Notes: a model not told the origin generated them from the letters alone. 64,000 nt of DNA from Escherichia ruysiae (GCF_902498915.1 NZ_CABVLQ010000001.1), one strand, 5' to 3'; positions 42,254 to 50,778 are shown, counted from the stretch's first letter. Numbers and translations are program-made.

Positions 42254-43435
42254 ATGATCCGTTCAACTTCATTAAGCGGCAAAAACAGGATTGTCCTGAT
42301 AGCCGGCGTTCTAATGATTGCCACCACACTCCGTGTTACCTTCACCGGCGTAGCACCGTTACTGGATACCATTCGTTCCGCTTACTCACTGACGACAGCG
42401 CAAACAGGGTTACTGACGACCTTACCTTTACTAGCCTTTGCCCTGATATCCCCTCTTGCCGCGTCGGTGGCTCGTCGTTTTGGTATAGAGCGCAGTCTGG
42501 TGGCTGCATTACTTTTGATTTGTGCTGGCATAGCAATTCGCTCTCTTCCTTCGGCTTACTTATTATTTGGCGGTACGATTATCATTGGCTGTGGGATTGC
42601 ATTAGGGAATGTCTTGCTACCTGGTCTCATTAAACGCGATTTTCCCCATTCCGTCGCCAGACTTACCGGCGCATATTCCCTGACGATGGGCGCTGCAGCG
42701 GCGCTGGGGTCAGCTCTGGTGGTGCCGCTGGCTTTGAACGGTTTTGGCTGGCAGGGCGCGTTGCTTATGCTGATGTGTTTTCCTCTGCTGGCTCTATTTA
42801 TATGGCTGCCGCAATGGCGTAATCAACAACATGTGAATTTGAGTACCTCACGCGCCTTACATACCCGGCGTATCTGGCGTTCGCCGCTTGCCTGGCAAGT
42901 GACGTTGTTTCTCGGTATCAACTCACTGGTCTATTACGTGATTATCGGCTGGCTTCCGGCGATCCTCATCAGCCACGGCTACAGCGAGGCACAGGCAGGT
43001 TCGCTGCATGGTTTGTTGCAATTAGCTACTGCAGCTCCCGGTTTGCTGATCCCACTTTTCTTACATCATGTGAAAGATCAGCGCGGTATTGCCGCTCTGG
43101 TCGCCTTAATGTGCGCAGTGGGTGCGGTTGGGCTCTGCTTTATGCCAGCACACGCTGTCACCTGGACTCTGCTTTTCGGTTTTGGTTCCGGGGCAACAAT
43201 GATACTTGGACTAACGTTTATCGGACTGCGAGCAAGCTCTGCGCATCAGGCTGCTGCTCTTTCGGGTATGGCACAATCCGTCGGGTATCTGCTGGCAGCT
43301 TGTGGGCCGCCGCTAATGGGTAAAATACACGATGCTAACGGTGACTGGTCCACGCCACTGATTGTTGTCGCAATTCTTTCACTGCTGATGGCGATTTTTG
43401 GACTTTGCGCCGGAAGAGACAAAGAAATTCATTGA
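42254..43435 (+). CDS. nimT: NimT, 2-nitroimidazole efflux transporter
   Basis: A 393-residue major facilitator of the CynX/NimT family with about 12 membrane segments. Typical segments are LRVTFTGVAPLLDTIRSAY at the start, PLAASVARRFGIERSLVAAL in the 2-3 loop, and SGMAQSVGYLLAACGPPLMG near the end. In E. coli it confers 2-nitroimidazole resistance and is controlled by the divergently encoded NimR. The two genes are 96 bp apart. Confidence 0.94.
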   Translation: MIRSTSLSGKNRIVLIAGVLMIATTLRVTFTGVAPLLDTIRSAYSLTTAQTGLLTTLPLLAFALISPLAASVARRFGIERSLVAALLLICAGIAIRSLPSAYLLFGGTIIIGCGIALGNVLLPGLIKRDFPHSVARLTGAYSLTMGAAAALGSALVVPLALNGFGWQGALLMLMCFPLLALFIWLPQWRNQQHVNLSTSRALHTRRIWRSPLAWQVTLFLGINSLVYYVIIGWLPAILISHGYSEAQAGSLHGLLQLATAAPGLLIPLFLHHVKDQRGIAALVALMCAVGAVGLCFMPAHAVTWTLLFGFGSGATMILGLTFIGLRASSAHQAAALSGMAQSVGYLLAACGPPLMGKIHDANGDWSTPLIVVAILSLLMAIFGLCAGRDKEIH

Positions 43436-43489
43436 TGTCCGGTGCTATAGTGACGTGGCAAATCATGCGTGAAAGGGAGAACAAACACG

Positions 43490-43837
43490 ATGAATATTCA
43501 GTGTAAACGCGTTTATGATCCGGCTGAACAGAGCGATGGTTATCGCGTACTGGTCGACCGTCTCTGGCCGCGTGGTATCAAGAAAACAGACTTAGCACTT
43601 GATGAGTGGGACAAAGAGATCACGCCGTCAACGGAACTGCGCAAAGCCTTTCACGGCGAAGCGATCGATTTTAAAACCTTTCGCGAACAATATATTGCAG
43701 AACTGGCGCAACACGAGCCAGAAGGGAAGCGGCTGGCGGAAATCGCCCAAAAACAGCCGCTGACCCTGCTCTACTCAGCAAAAAATACCACGCAAAACCA
43801 TGCGCTGGTGCTGGCCGACTGGCTGCGAAGCTTGTGA
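43490..43837 (+). CDS. yeaO: YeaO, DUF488 family protein
   Basis: A 115-residue cytoplasmic protein of the DUF488 family. The motif RVLVDRLWPRGIKKTDLALD is diagnostic, and the C-terminus TLLYSAKNTTQNHALVLADW is also typical. No function is established. The start MNIQCKRVYDP follows AAAGGGAGAACAAACACG; seven further codons are open upstream. It is 54 bp downstream of nimT and may be co-transcribed with it. Confidence 0.93.
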   Translation: MNIQCKRVYDPAEQSDGYRVLVDRLWPRGIKKTDLALDEWDKEITPSTELRKAFHGEAIDFKTFREQYIAELAQHEPEGKRLAEIAQKQPLTLLYSAKNTTQNHALVLADWLRSL

Positions 43838-43858
43838 TTTTAGCCTGGCATCCGGCGG

Positions 43859-44113
43859 TTATTTTTCACCCGCCGGATGATCCCGTCGCCATAATGCCCA
43901 TTCATCAATGGTTTCACCGCCCGGTAATTTGCAATTGTTGCTGACCCCTTGCGATGTCTGCACGGGAATGAGCGTACCGCCTTTCTGTTGGCAGTAGACC
44001 GACGCCGGATTCGCCATCCCAACATGCGGCGGTTTTGGTGCATCGGGCTGAGAAGTGGTTGAACATCCCGCAAGAATTAACAGGCAAGGCAGAGTAAAAC
44101 TGATAATTTTCAT
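43859..44113 (-). CDS. yoaF: YoaF, small DUF333 lipoprotein
   Basis: An 84-residue lipoprotein with lipobox LAGC (Cys17) behind MKIISFTLPCLLILA. The mature part has the DUF333 motif ANPASVYCQQKGGTL and a Cys pair that could form a disulfide, followed by GGETIDEWALWRRDHP. The +2 residue is Ser, so outer-membrane sorting is expected. The function is unknown; it resembles HslJ-associated and other DUF333 proteins. Confidence 0.92.
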   Translation of the reverse strand: MKIISFTLPCLLILAGCSTTSQPDAPKPPHVGMANPASVYCQQKGGTLIPVQTSQGVSNNCKLPGGETIDEWALWRRDHPAGEK

Positions 44114-44297
44114 TCGTTGATCTCACACGTTTATCTACGCCTTAGAGTATCGCGGTATCGTTTTGTTTTGCAGCACTATTTATTTTACATTCACTTAAAA
44201 TATATTACGGCTAGTTTCATCTTCTTTGATGATGTTTTATCATGCCTGCAAAGATTAAATAATCAGCATTTTACCCGCCGTATCCTGGAGTTCTTTC

Positions 44298-45323
44298 GTG
44301 TCAGATCAGATTATTGCCCGCGTCTCGCAGTCACTCGCCTCAGAACATTCTCTGGAAAGTCTGGTTCGGCAACTTCTGGAGATGCTGGAAATGGTCACCG
44401 ACATGGAATCGACCTATTTGACAAAGGTGGATATTGACGCACGTCTGCAACATATCCTGTTTGCCCGTAACAGCCAGAAAATGCACATCCCGGAGAATTT
44501 TACCGTCTCGTGGGATTACTCGTTGTGCAAACGCGCCATTGATGAAAACTGTTTTTTCAGCGATGAAGTTCCCGACCGTTGGGGTGACTGCATTGCGGCG
44601 CGCAATCTCGGTATTACCACATTCCTGAGCACGCCGGTTCACTTACCGGATGGTTCGTTCTATGGCACGCTTTGCGCCGCCAGCAGTGAAAAGCGCCCGT
44701 GGAGTGAACGCGCAGAGCAGGTTTTGCAGCTATTCGCCGGACTGATTGCACAATATATTCAAAAAGAGGCGCTGGTTGAGCAATTACGTGAAGCCAATGC
44801 CGCTCTGATTGCGCAATCTTACACCGACTCTTTGACCGGCCTGCCGAATCGGCGGGCGATTTTTGATAATCTGACGACGCTGTTTTCCCTCGCTCGGCAT
44901 CTGAAGCGTAAGGCAATTATTGCTTTTATCGACCTGGATAACTTCAAATTAATCAACGACCGATTTGGCCACAATAGTGGCGATCTGTTTCTTATTCAGG
45001 TTGGCGAGCGCCTCACCAGGCTACATCAGAATGGCGAGATTATTGGTCGTCTTGGCGGTGATGAATTTTTGGTCGTTTCCCTGGCTAATGAAAACGCCGA
45101 TATCCAGTCACTGCGTGAGCGTATCCAACAGCAAATACGTGGAGAATATCACTTGGGTGATATTGATCTGTTTTATCCTGGCGCCAGTCTTGGCGTAGTA
45201 GAAGTGGATCCTGAAACCACCGATGCCGACAGTGCCCTACATGCTGCCGATATCGCGATGTATCAGGAGAAAAAACACAAACTGAAAACCCCTTTTGTCG
45301 CGCATTCAGACAGGCACTCCTGA
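44298..45323 (+). CDS. dgcP: DgcP, GAF-GGDEF diguanylate cyclase
   Basis: A 341-residue soluble protein: an N-terminal GAF domain (about 1-155) and a C-terminal GGDEF domain (about 175-335). The active site is intact in IGRLGGDEFLVVS; DSLTGLPNRRAIFDNL and AFIDLDNFKLINDRFGHNSG are also normal. It makes c-di-GMP, probably in response to a small ligand or redox cue sensed by the GAF domain. It starts behind CTGGAGTTCTTTC with an ATG-like GTG: the frame opens GTG TCA GAT CAG. The tiny genes yoaK and yoaJ follow. Confidence 0.94.
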   Translation: MSDQIIARVSQSLASEHSLESLVRQLLEMLEMVTDMESTYLTKVDIDARLQHILFARNSQKMHIPENFTVSWDYSLCKRAIDENCFFSDEVPDRWGDCIAARNLGITTFLSTPVHLPDGSFYGTLCAASSEKRPWSERAEQVLQLFAGLIAQYIQKEALVEQLREANAALIAQSYTDSLTGLPNRRAIFDNLTTLFSLARHLKRKAIIAFIDLDNFKLINDRFGHNSGDLFLIQVGERLTRLHQNGEIIGRLGGDEFLVVSLANENADIQSLRERIQQQIRGEYHLGDIDLFYPGASLGVVEVDPETTDADSALHAADIAMYQEKKHKLKTPFVAHSDRHS

Positions 45324-45355
45324 GGCGTATTCACATCCTTTTCTTTGGTGGTAAC

Positions 45356-45454
45356 ATGCGAATCGGTATTGTTTTTCCCGTCGTGATCTTTATTACGGCA
45401 GTCGTATTTTTAGCGTGGTTTTTTATTGGTGGCTATGCGGCCCCAGGGGCATAA
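45356..45454 (+). CDS. yoaK: YoaK, 32-residue membrane protein
   Basis: A 32-codon frame, MRIGIVFPVVIFITAVVFLA then WFFIGGYAAPGA. It is one long hydrophobic helix with a single charge at residue 2. It matches the small membrane protein YoaK known in K-12. The ribosome site GGTGGTAAC lies just upstream, and its stop is 2 bp before the yoaJ start, so the two are translated as a pair. The function is unknown. Confidence 0.88.
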   Translation: MRIGIVFPVVIFITAVVFLAWFFIGGYAAPGA

Positions 45455-45456
45455 AG

Positions 45457-45531
45457 ATGAAAAAAACAACGATTATTATGATGGGCGTGGCGATTATTGC
45501 CGTTCTTGGCACCGAGCTGGGATGGTGGTAA
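45457..45531 (+). CDS. yoaJ: YoaJ, 24-residue membrane protein
   Basis: A 24-codon frame, MKKTTIIMMGVAIIAVLGTE then LGWW. A short membrane helix spans residues 4-19. It matches the K-12 small protein YoaJ. It lies 2 bp after yoaK; GGGGC in the last yoaK codons may act as its ribosome site. A terminator hairpin follows 20 bp later. The function is unknown. Confidence 0.87.
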   Translation: MKKTTIIMMGVAIIAVLGTELGWW

Positions 45532-45551
45532 TTCCGCGTCGATAAAATAGC

Positions 45552-45577
45552 AAAGGCTGCCTGTAGGCAGCCTTTGT
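45552..45577. terminator. Bidirectional terminator between yoaJ and yeaQ
   Basis: AAAGGCTGCC-TGTA-GGCAGCCTTT is a perfect 10-bp stem with a 4-nt loop. It has an A run on one side and T on the other, and lies between convergent yoaKJ and yeaQ. Confidence 0.8.
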
Positions 45578-45588
45578 ACTTTTCAGTA

Positions 45589-45837
45589 TTAACTTTTGAC
45601 TTTTCTGTAGATAAACAGCACGACAAGCGCACCAATCACGGCAACCACAAAACTACCAAAGTTGAAGCCATCGACTTTGCCAAAACCAAACAGTGTACTG
45701 ATCCATCCACCAACTACGGCACCGATAATTCCCAGCAGGATGGTCATAAAGAATCCACCACCATCTTTACCAGGCATGATCCACTTCGCCAGAATACCGG
45801 CAATAAGTCCAAAAATAATCCATGACAGAATGCCCAT
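45589..45837 (-). CDS. yeaQ: YeaQ, GlsB/YeaQ/YmgE family membrane protein
   Basis: An 82-residue inner-membrane protein of the transglycosylase-associated (GlsB/YeaQ/YmgE) family with three membrane segments rich in glycine. Typical motifs are IIFGLIAGILAKWIMPG and LGIIGAVVGGWI. The family name comes from gene context in other bacteria; no enzymatic activity is expected. In E. coli it belongs to the general stress response regulon (RpoS), from memory. Confidence 0.93.
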   Translation of the reverse strand: MGILSWIIFGLIAGILAKWIMPGKDGGGFFMTILLGIIGAVVGGWISTLFGFGKVDGFNFGSFVVAVIGALVVLFIYRKVKS

Positions 45838-45984
45838 TGTTTCCTCACTTATCTGTTTTGCATTAGCGGGTTAGTCGCTGATAAAAAGCATAGCACAACA
45901 TAAGAGAGGCAAGAATTGTGATATGTGTCACAGAGCATTTTTTTTACAATGGCGCAGAATTAGCGCCATCTACATTAGCAATAA

Positions 45985-46167
45985 TTACCAACCACAAACA
46001 TCATGCTCATTTTCCGTGTCATAAGAGCGCACGGTATTGACGAGATCTTTGATCACTTCAGCCGCCACTTCTGGCACCAGTAATGTCATCGGCGTCTCTG
46101 TTTCGTAATCGACAGAAACGCCATTACTGTTATTGGTGACGGTTACGGTATACGTTGCTTTGCCCAT
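45985..46167 (-). CDS. yoaG: YoaG, small DUF1869 protein
   Basis: A 60-residue soluble protein, MGKATYTVTVTNNSNGVSVD at the start. It folds as a small beta-alpha dimer in the K-12 protein structure. It lies 3 bp after yeaR and is co-transcribed with it. The yeaR-yoaG operon is induced by nitrate and nitric oxide in E. coli; the molecular role of YoaG is unknown. Confidence 0.92.
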   Translation of the reverse strand: MGKATYTVTVTNNSNGVSVDYETETPMTLLVPEVAAEVIKDLVNTVRSYDTENEHDVCGW

Positions 46168-46170
46168 AAT

Positions 46171-46530
46171 TCATTTCCCGCTATGAATGACTTTCCGCTG
46201 TTTTGCACCTTCCATCAGGACTTCAGGAGCAACGAAGAAGTCGATGTTAAAATAAGTATCGTCAGTCATGGCTTCAATATTGTGCCACTTTTCCGGCGGG
46301 AACACTGCGAATTGACCTGCTTCGATGAGGATCACCTGATCAGGTTCTGCGCTGTGTTCATCAGCATAGCCGAGATATTTGACCGCCCCATGCATAACGG
46401 ACAGGCGTGGATAAACACCCGGACGCGTTCCTTTATCAAGATGACGTTCGAATATTCCGGCAGGCGCAGTTTGTTTATTCCAGAAAGGTGTTGAGCGCGT
46501 ATGAATGTAATTTTGTGGGATTTGCAGCAT
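46171..46530 (-). CDS. yeaR: YeaR, cupin-type (DUF1971) protein
   Basis: A 119-residue protein of the DUF1971 cupin-like family, with metal-site type residues in FAVFPPEKWHNIEAM. It is the first gene of yeaR-yoaG, which in E. coli is induced by nitrate through NarL and by nitric oxide through relief of NsrR. It is often co-annotated with tellurite-resistance TehB C-terminal-like domains, without proof of function. The start MLQIPQNYIHTRST follows GAAGGAGGGAAAAGG; twelve upstream codons are open but poorly placed. Confidence 0.94.
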   Translation of the reverse strand: MLQIPQNYIHTRSTPFWNKQTAPAGIFERHLDKGTRPGVYPRLSVMHGAVKYLGYADEHSAEPDQVILIEAGQFAVFPPEKWHNIEAMTDDTYFNIDFFVAPEVLMEGAKQRKVIHSGK

Positions 46531-46596
46531 CCTTTTCCCTCCTTCGGTAAATGTGCTGAAAACCATTTATTCCAGCCGTTTCAGGGTACGCCTGAT

Positions 46597-46619
46597 AATT
46601 TGCATTTTAAATACCATTT
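46597..46619 (-). promoter_or_regulatory. NsrR operator of yeaR-yoaG
   Basis: On the minus strand, AAATGGTATTTAAAATGCAA then ATT. It resembles the NsrR consensus of two AANATGCATTT half-sites, with a G-for-C change in the first. It lies about 67-90 bp before the yeaR start. yeaR-yoaG is a known NsrR target. Confidence 0.7.
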
Positions 46620-46675
46620 ATTGGTTACTTTATAGCACCATATCAGAGAAGAATCAGGGAGGATTACAGATGGGA

Positions 46676-46695
46676 AGCCCGCGACAACGCGGGCT
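46676..46695. terminator. Hairpin between yeaR promoter and leuE
   Basis: AGCCCGCG-ACAA-CGCGGGCT is a perfect 8-bp stem 8 bp beyond the leuE stop. No T tract follows on either side, so termination strength is uncertain. Confidence 0.5.
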
Positions 46696-46702
46696 GAAAG
46701 CA

Positions 46703-47341
46703 TCAGGATTGCAGCGTCGCCAGTCGGGCAGCGAAACCCACGAACATCAGACCAATCAGTGAGTTGCCCACTTTAGCCAGTTTCTTTTTGGTACGAATGT
46801 ACTGCGTGACAAAAGCACCTGAAATAATCAGGAAGCTCAAATAACAGAAGCTTACCAGTTCCAGCGTTGTCGCCAGAATAAAGAATGAAATCCCCGTATG
46901 TGGCGCATTAACATCGATAAACTGTACGAAAAACGACACATAGAACAAAATGGCTTTTGGATTGGTCAGACTCAAAATTAACGCACGCTTGAAAATAGCG
47001 CCATATTGAGGTTCATCTGATTTGGCCTCGCTATTTTTACCCTTCAGAGTTGCGTAAAGAATTTTACTCCCCAGATAGAGCAAATAAAACGCGCCAAGAT
47101 AACGTACAATATTGAATAATATCGGTGTGGTCTTAATTAAGGTTGCTACACCGGCCCACGCCAGAAACATCAATACTGCATCGCCAATAAATACACCACA
47201 GGCCGCAAGATAACCGCCTTTCACTCCACTACTAACGCTATTTTTAAGCACAAACAGGGTATTCGGCCCTGGCACCAGCACGATAAAAATGGCCCCAACC
47301 AGATAGGTCCAGTAATTCAGAACCCCATATTCTGCGAACAC
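46703..47341 (-). CDS. leuE: LeuE, leucine exporter
   Basis: A 212-residue LysE/RhtB-family amino-acid exporter with six membrane segments. The family motif is visible at the start: LVGAIFIVLVPGPNTLFVLK, followed by FIGDAVLMFLAWAG. LeuE exports leucine and other hydrophobic amino acids and analogues; in E. coli it is controlled by Lrp. It is monocistronic and lies downstream of the broken dmlR on the same strand. Confidence 0.95.
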   Translation of the reverse strand: MFAEYGVLNYWTYLVGAIFIVLVPGPNTLFVLKNSVSSGVKGGYLAACGVFIGDAVLMFLAWAGVATLIKTTPILFNIVRYLGAFYLLYLGSKILYATLKGKNSEAKSDEPQYGAIFKRALILSLTNPKAILFYVSFFVQFIDVNAPHTGISFFILATTLELVSFCYLSFLIISGAFVTQYIRTKKKLAKVGNSLIGLMFVGFAARLATLQS

Positions 47342-47432
47342 ATTAACCTCTTTAATTCTCTTTGGATCATGCGCGATTAAAGGTGAATATGCTAACCAAT
47401 CCGCAACGGCTTAGAAAGGAGAAAATCAGGTT

Positions 47433-47699
47433 TTAACCTGACAACAACCTGAGAATAGAGTAAAAAATTGCACTCATTCCAGTGAAAAATTCGGGTAATG
47501 ATTTGCAAACCTCGGTAATGGTGACGCGACGGGTGGTGCGGTGTAATAGCACCACGTTCAAGGTTTGCTCCAGCAAGGCGATGCGCTTGCTGACGAAAGC
47601 CGGTGAAACGCCTAATTCTTCCGCCACGGCAGCAAAACCGGCCCGGCGAGCCACCAGCATAAAGACGCGCAAATCGTTCAGCAGCGGTAAATTATTCAT
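47433..47699 (-). pseudogene. dmlR: dmlR remnant: internal deletion with frameshift
   Basis: This is the 5' end of the LysR-type activator of dmlA. The first 63 residues are normal: MNNLPLLNDLRVFMLVARRA, then the winged-helix HTH EELGVSPAFVSKRIALLEQ, up to RRVTITE. The sequence then jumps to VCKSLPEFFTGM and stops, 89 codons in all against about 307 in the intact protein. In the next frame the same DNA reads FANHYPNFSLE and a stop at 47474, which is the true DmlR C-terminus. So about 230 codons were lost between codon 63 and the last dozen, with a frameshift at 47506-47512. The effector-binding domain is gone, so activation of dmlA should fail. Confidence 0.88.
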
Positions 47700-47801
47700 G
47701 ATTCGTGTTTTATGTTTCACCAGTTGCGGGGATTAATTCCTGATCAGTCAATTATAGGATGGTGGAGTTGTCAATTTTGCTGATCAGGAAGTGAGAACCT
47801 A

Positions 47802-48887
47802 ATGATGAAAACAATGCGTATTGCTGCGATCCCTGGAGACGGGATTGGCAAAGAAGTCCTTCCTGAAGGGATTCGTGTGTTACAAGCTGCTGCTGAACGC
47901 TGGGGCTTTGCCTTAAGTTTTGAGCAGATGGAGTGGGCAAGTTGCGAGTATTACAGCCATCACGGCAAAATGATGCCGGACGACTGGCATGAACAACTCA
48001 GCGGTTTCGACGCTATCTACTTTGGTGCCGTCGGCTGGCCGGACACCGTTCCGGATCATATTTCGTTATGGGGGTCGCTGCTGAAATTTCGCCGCGAGTT
48101 TGATCAGTACGTTAACCTGCGCCCGGTACGCCTCTTTCCCGGCGTTCCCTGCCCACTGGCGGGTAAACAGCCTGGCGACATCGATTTTTACGTGGTGCGC
48201 GAAAATACGGAAGGCGAATACTCGTCTCTGGGCGGTCGACTGAATGAAGGAACGGAACATGAGGTTGTCATCCAGGAATCGGTATTTACCCGCCGTGGCG
48301 TCGATCGCATTTTGCAATATGCTTTTGAGCTGGCACAAAGCCGCCCGCGCAAAACCCTGACTTCTGCCACGAAATCTAACGGTTTAGCCATTAGTATGCC
48401 GTACTGGGATGAGCGAGTAGAAGCAATGGCAGAAAATTACCCGGAAATCCACTGGGACAAGCAGCATATTGATATTCTCTGCGCGCGCTTTGTGATGCAG
48501 CCGGAACGCTTTGATGTGGTGGTAGCATCTAATTTATTTGGCGACATTCTTTCCGATCTTGGCCCAGCCTGCACCGGTACGATTGGTATTGCGCCTTCAG
48601 CCAACCTGAATCCGGAGCGCACTTTCCCGTCGCTCTTCGAGCCAGTCCACGGTTCCGCGCCAGATATCTACGGTAAAAATATTGCCAACCCTATCGCCAC
48701 GATTTGGGCCGGGGCAATGATGCTGGATTTCCTTGGCAATGGCGATGAGCGTTTCCAGCAAGCGCACAACGGCATTCTGGCAGCGATTGAAGAAGTGATT
48801 GCTCACGGGCCGAAAACACCCGATATGAAAGGTAATGCCACCACGCCACAGGTTGCCGACGCGATTTGCAAAATTATTTTGCGTTAA
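47802..48887 (+). CDS. dmlA: DmlA, D-malate dehydrogenase (decarboxylating)
   Basis: A 361-residue NAD-dependent dehydrogenase of the isocitrate/isopropylmalate family. It converts D-malate to pyruvate and CO2; it can also act on tartrate and isopropylmalate. Substrate-site residues lie in LLKFRREFDQYVNLRPVRL and the signature is SNLFGDILSDLGPACTGTIG. The gene is intact although its activator gene dmlR, divergent and 102 bp away, is broken. A terminator hairpin follows. Two adjacent ATGs (47802, 47805) are possible. Confidence 0.95.
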   Translation: MMKTMRIAAIPGDGIGKEVLPEGIRVLQAAAERWGFALSFEQMEWASCEYYSHHGKMMPDDWHEQLSGFDAIYFGAVGWPDTVPDHISLWGSLLKFRREFDQYVNLRPVRLFPGVPCPLAGKQPGDIDFYVVRENTEGEYSSLGGRLNEGTEHEVVIQESVFTRRGVDRILQYAFELAQSRPRKTLTSATKSNGLAISMPYWDERVEAMAENYPEIHWDKQHIDILCARFVMQPERFDVVVASNLFGDILSDLGPACTGTIGIAPSANLNPERTFPSLFEPVHGSAPDIYGKNIANPIATIWAGAMMLDFLGNGDERFQQAHNGILAAIEEVIAHGPKTPDMKGNATTPQVADAICKIILR

Positions 48888-48906
48888 GGTCAAACCAGTT
48901 TATTTG

Positions 48907-48932
48907 AACCGCGTCACTGACGCGGTTTTTTT
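48907..48932 (+). terminator. dmlA terminator
   Basis: AACCGCG, TCACTGA loop, CGCGGTT, then a T tract. It starts 20 bp after the dmlA stop codon. Confidence 0.85.
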
Positions 48933-49136
48933 ATTCGTTCTTTACAGTAAATAACCTGCGTCATTTCACCTTTTATTGTTTCCGTTTCGTGTTTTATGGC
49001 TTTCCGTATTCTTAATTGTTTAATTTATGTAACATGCAAATAATCAATTTGTTAAACACGACAAAAGTTCATTACCCTGCAAATAATTACAACTGGCAAA
49101 AGCCAGCGACGGGCTTTTATGCCCAGGAGATGACTC

Positions 49137-50747
49137 ATGATGAGCAATGTTAAGAAAAAAGATTTGCCGCTGATTAGCATCAGCCTGGTGGCCATTCTTT
49201 TCATCGCAGCCACATTAAGCCTTTTTCCGCAACAGTCGGCCGACGCGGCCAACGCAATATACAGTTTAGTTACCCGCACGCTGGGTTCCGCCGTACAGGT
49301 ATTAGTTTTGCTGGCAATGGGGCTGGTAATTTATTTAGCCACCAGCAAATACGGCAATATTCGTCTTGGCGAAGGTAAACCGGAATACAGTACGCTCTCC
49401 TGGCTGTTTATGTTTATTTGCGCCGGATTAGGTTCCTCCACGCTTTATTGGGGCGTAGCGGAGTGGGCCTATTATTATCAAACGCCGGGTTTAAATATCG
49501 TGCCGCGTTCACAGCAGGCACTGGAATTTAGCGTTCCCTACTCCTTTTTCCATTGGGGCATCAGCGCCTGGGCAACTTATACGCTGGCCTCATTAATCAT
49601 GGCTTACCACTTTCATGTGCGGAAAAATAAAGGGCTGAGTCTTTCCGGCATTATTGCTGCTATTACCGGCGTTCGCCCGCAAGGCCCATGGGGAAAACTG
49701 GTGGACTTAATGTTCCTGATCGCCACTGTCGGCGCACTGACCATTTCCCTTGTTGTCACCGCAGCAACCTTTACCCGTGGGCTTTCCGCGCTGACCGGTT
49801 TACCCGATAACTTCACCGTGCAGGCATTTGTGATCCTGCTTTCCGGCGGCATTTTTTGCCTAAGCTCGTGGATAGGTATCAACAACGGTTTACAACGTCT
49901 GAGCAAAATGGTCGGCTGGGGCGCGTTCCTGCTGCCATTGCTGGTTTTGATTGTCGGTCCAACCGAGTTTATTACCAACAGCATCATCAATGCCATCGGC
50001 CTGACCACACAAAACTTCTTACAGATGAGCTTATTTACCGATCCACTTGGCGATGGTTCATTTACCCGCAACTGGACCGTTTTCTACTGGCTGTGGTGGA
50101 TCTCTTACACCCCCGGCGTGGCAATGTTTGTCACCCGCGTATCACGTGGTCGTAAGATCAAAGAAGTTATCTGGGGGCTGATCCTCGGTAGCACCGTCGG
50201 CTGCTGGTTCTTCTTCGGCGTGATGGAAAGCTTCGCCATTCATCAGTTTATCAAAGGGATAATCAACGTTCCGCAGGTGCTGGAAACGTTGGGCGGTGAA
50301 ACGGCTGTTCAACAAGTTCTGATGTCGTTGCCAGCCGGTAAATTGTTCCTCGCCGCTTATCTGGGCGTGATGATTATTTTCCTCGCCTCGCATATGGATG
50401 CGGTGGCCTACACCATGGCGGCGACCAGTACGCGGAATCTTCAGGAAGGTGATGATCCAGACCGTGGGCTGCGTCTTTTCTGGTGCGTGGTAATCACCCT
50501 GATCCCGCTTTCCATCTTGTTTACCGGTGCATCGCTGGAAACCATGAAAACTACCGTCGTACTTACAGCCCTTCCCTTTCTCGCCATTTTACTGGTGAAA
50601 GTGGGCGGACTTATTCGCTGGCTGAAACAGGATTACGCCGATATTCCGGCTCATCAAATTGAACATTATCTCCCGCAGACACCGGTTGAAGCCCCGGAAA
50701 AAACGCCAGTGCTCCCTGCGGGAACCGTATTCAAAGGCGACAACTGA
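49137..50747 (+). CDS. yeaV: YeaV, BCCT-family betaine/carnitine-type transporter
   Basis: A 536-residue transporter of the betaine-choline-carnitine family with 12 membrane segments. The family signature WTVFYWLWWISYTPGVAMFV is present, with the aromatic box region and the GLGSSTLYWGVAEWAYYY motif near residue 100. It is closest in type to CaiT and probably takes in carnitine, gamma-butyrobetaine or glycine betaine for YeaW/YeaX. The ribosome site CAGGAG precedes 49137; a second ATG follows at once. It is 31 bp upstream of yeaW. Confidence 0.92.
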   Translation: MMSNVKKKDLPLISISLVAILFIAATLSLFPQQSADAANAIYSLVTRTLGSAVQVLVLLAMGLVIYLATSKYGNIRLGEGKPEYSTLSWLFMFICAGLGSSTLYWGVAEWAYYYQTPGLNIVPRSQQALEFSVPYSFFHWGISAWATYTLASLIMAYHFHVRKNKGLSLSGIIAAITGVRPQGPWGKLVDLMFLIATVGALTISLVVTAATFTRGLSALTGLPDNFTVQAFVILLSGGIFCLSSWIGINNGLQRLSKMVGWGAFLLPLLVLIVGPTEFITNSIINAIGLTTQNFLQMSLFTDPLGDGSFTRNWTVFYWLWWISYTPGVAMFVTRVSRGRKIKEVIWGLILGSTVGCWFFFGVMESFAIHQFIKGIINVPQVLETLGGETAVQQVLMSLPAGKLFLAAYLGVMIIFLASHMDAVAYTMAATSTRNLQEGDDPDRGLRLFWCVVITLIPLSILFTGASLETMKTTVVLTALPFLAILLVKVGGLIRWLKQDYADIPAHQIEHYLPQTPVEAPEKTPVLPAGTVFKGDN

Positions 50748-50778
50748 GCGCCATCATCCTAACGATAAAGGTATCCCT

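Noticed and set aside
47433..47699. A novel 89-95-residue HTH-only regulator in place of dmlR
   Set aside because: The out-of-frame remnant of the true DmlR C-terminus directly after the junction shows it is a deletion product, not a designed small regulator.
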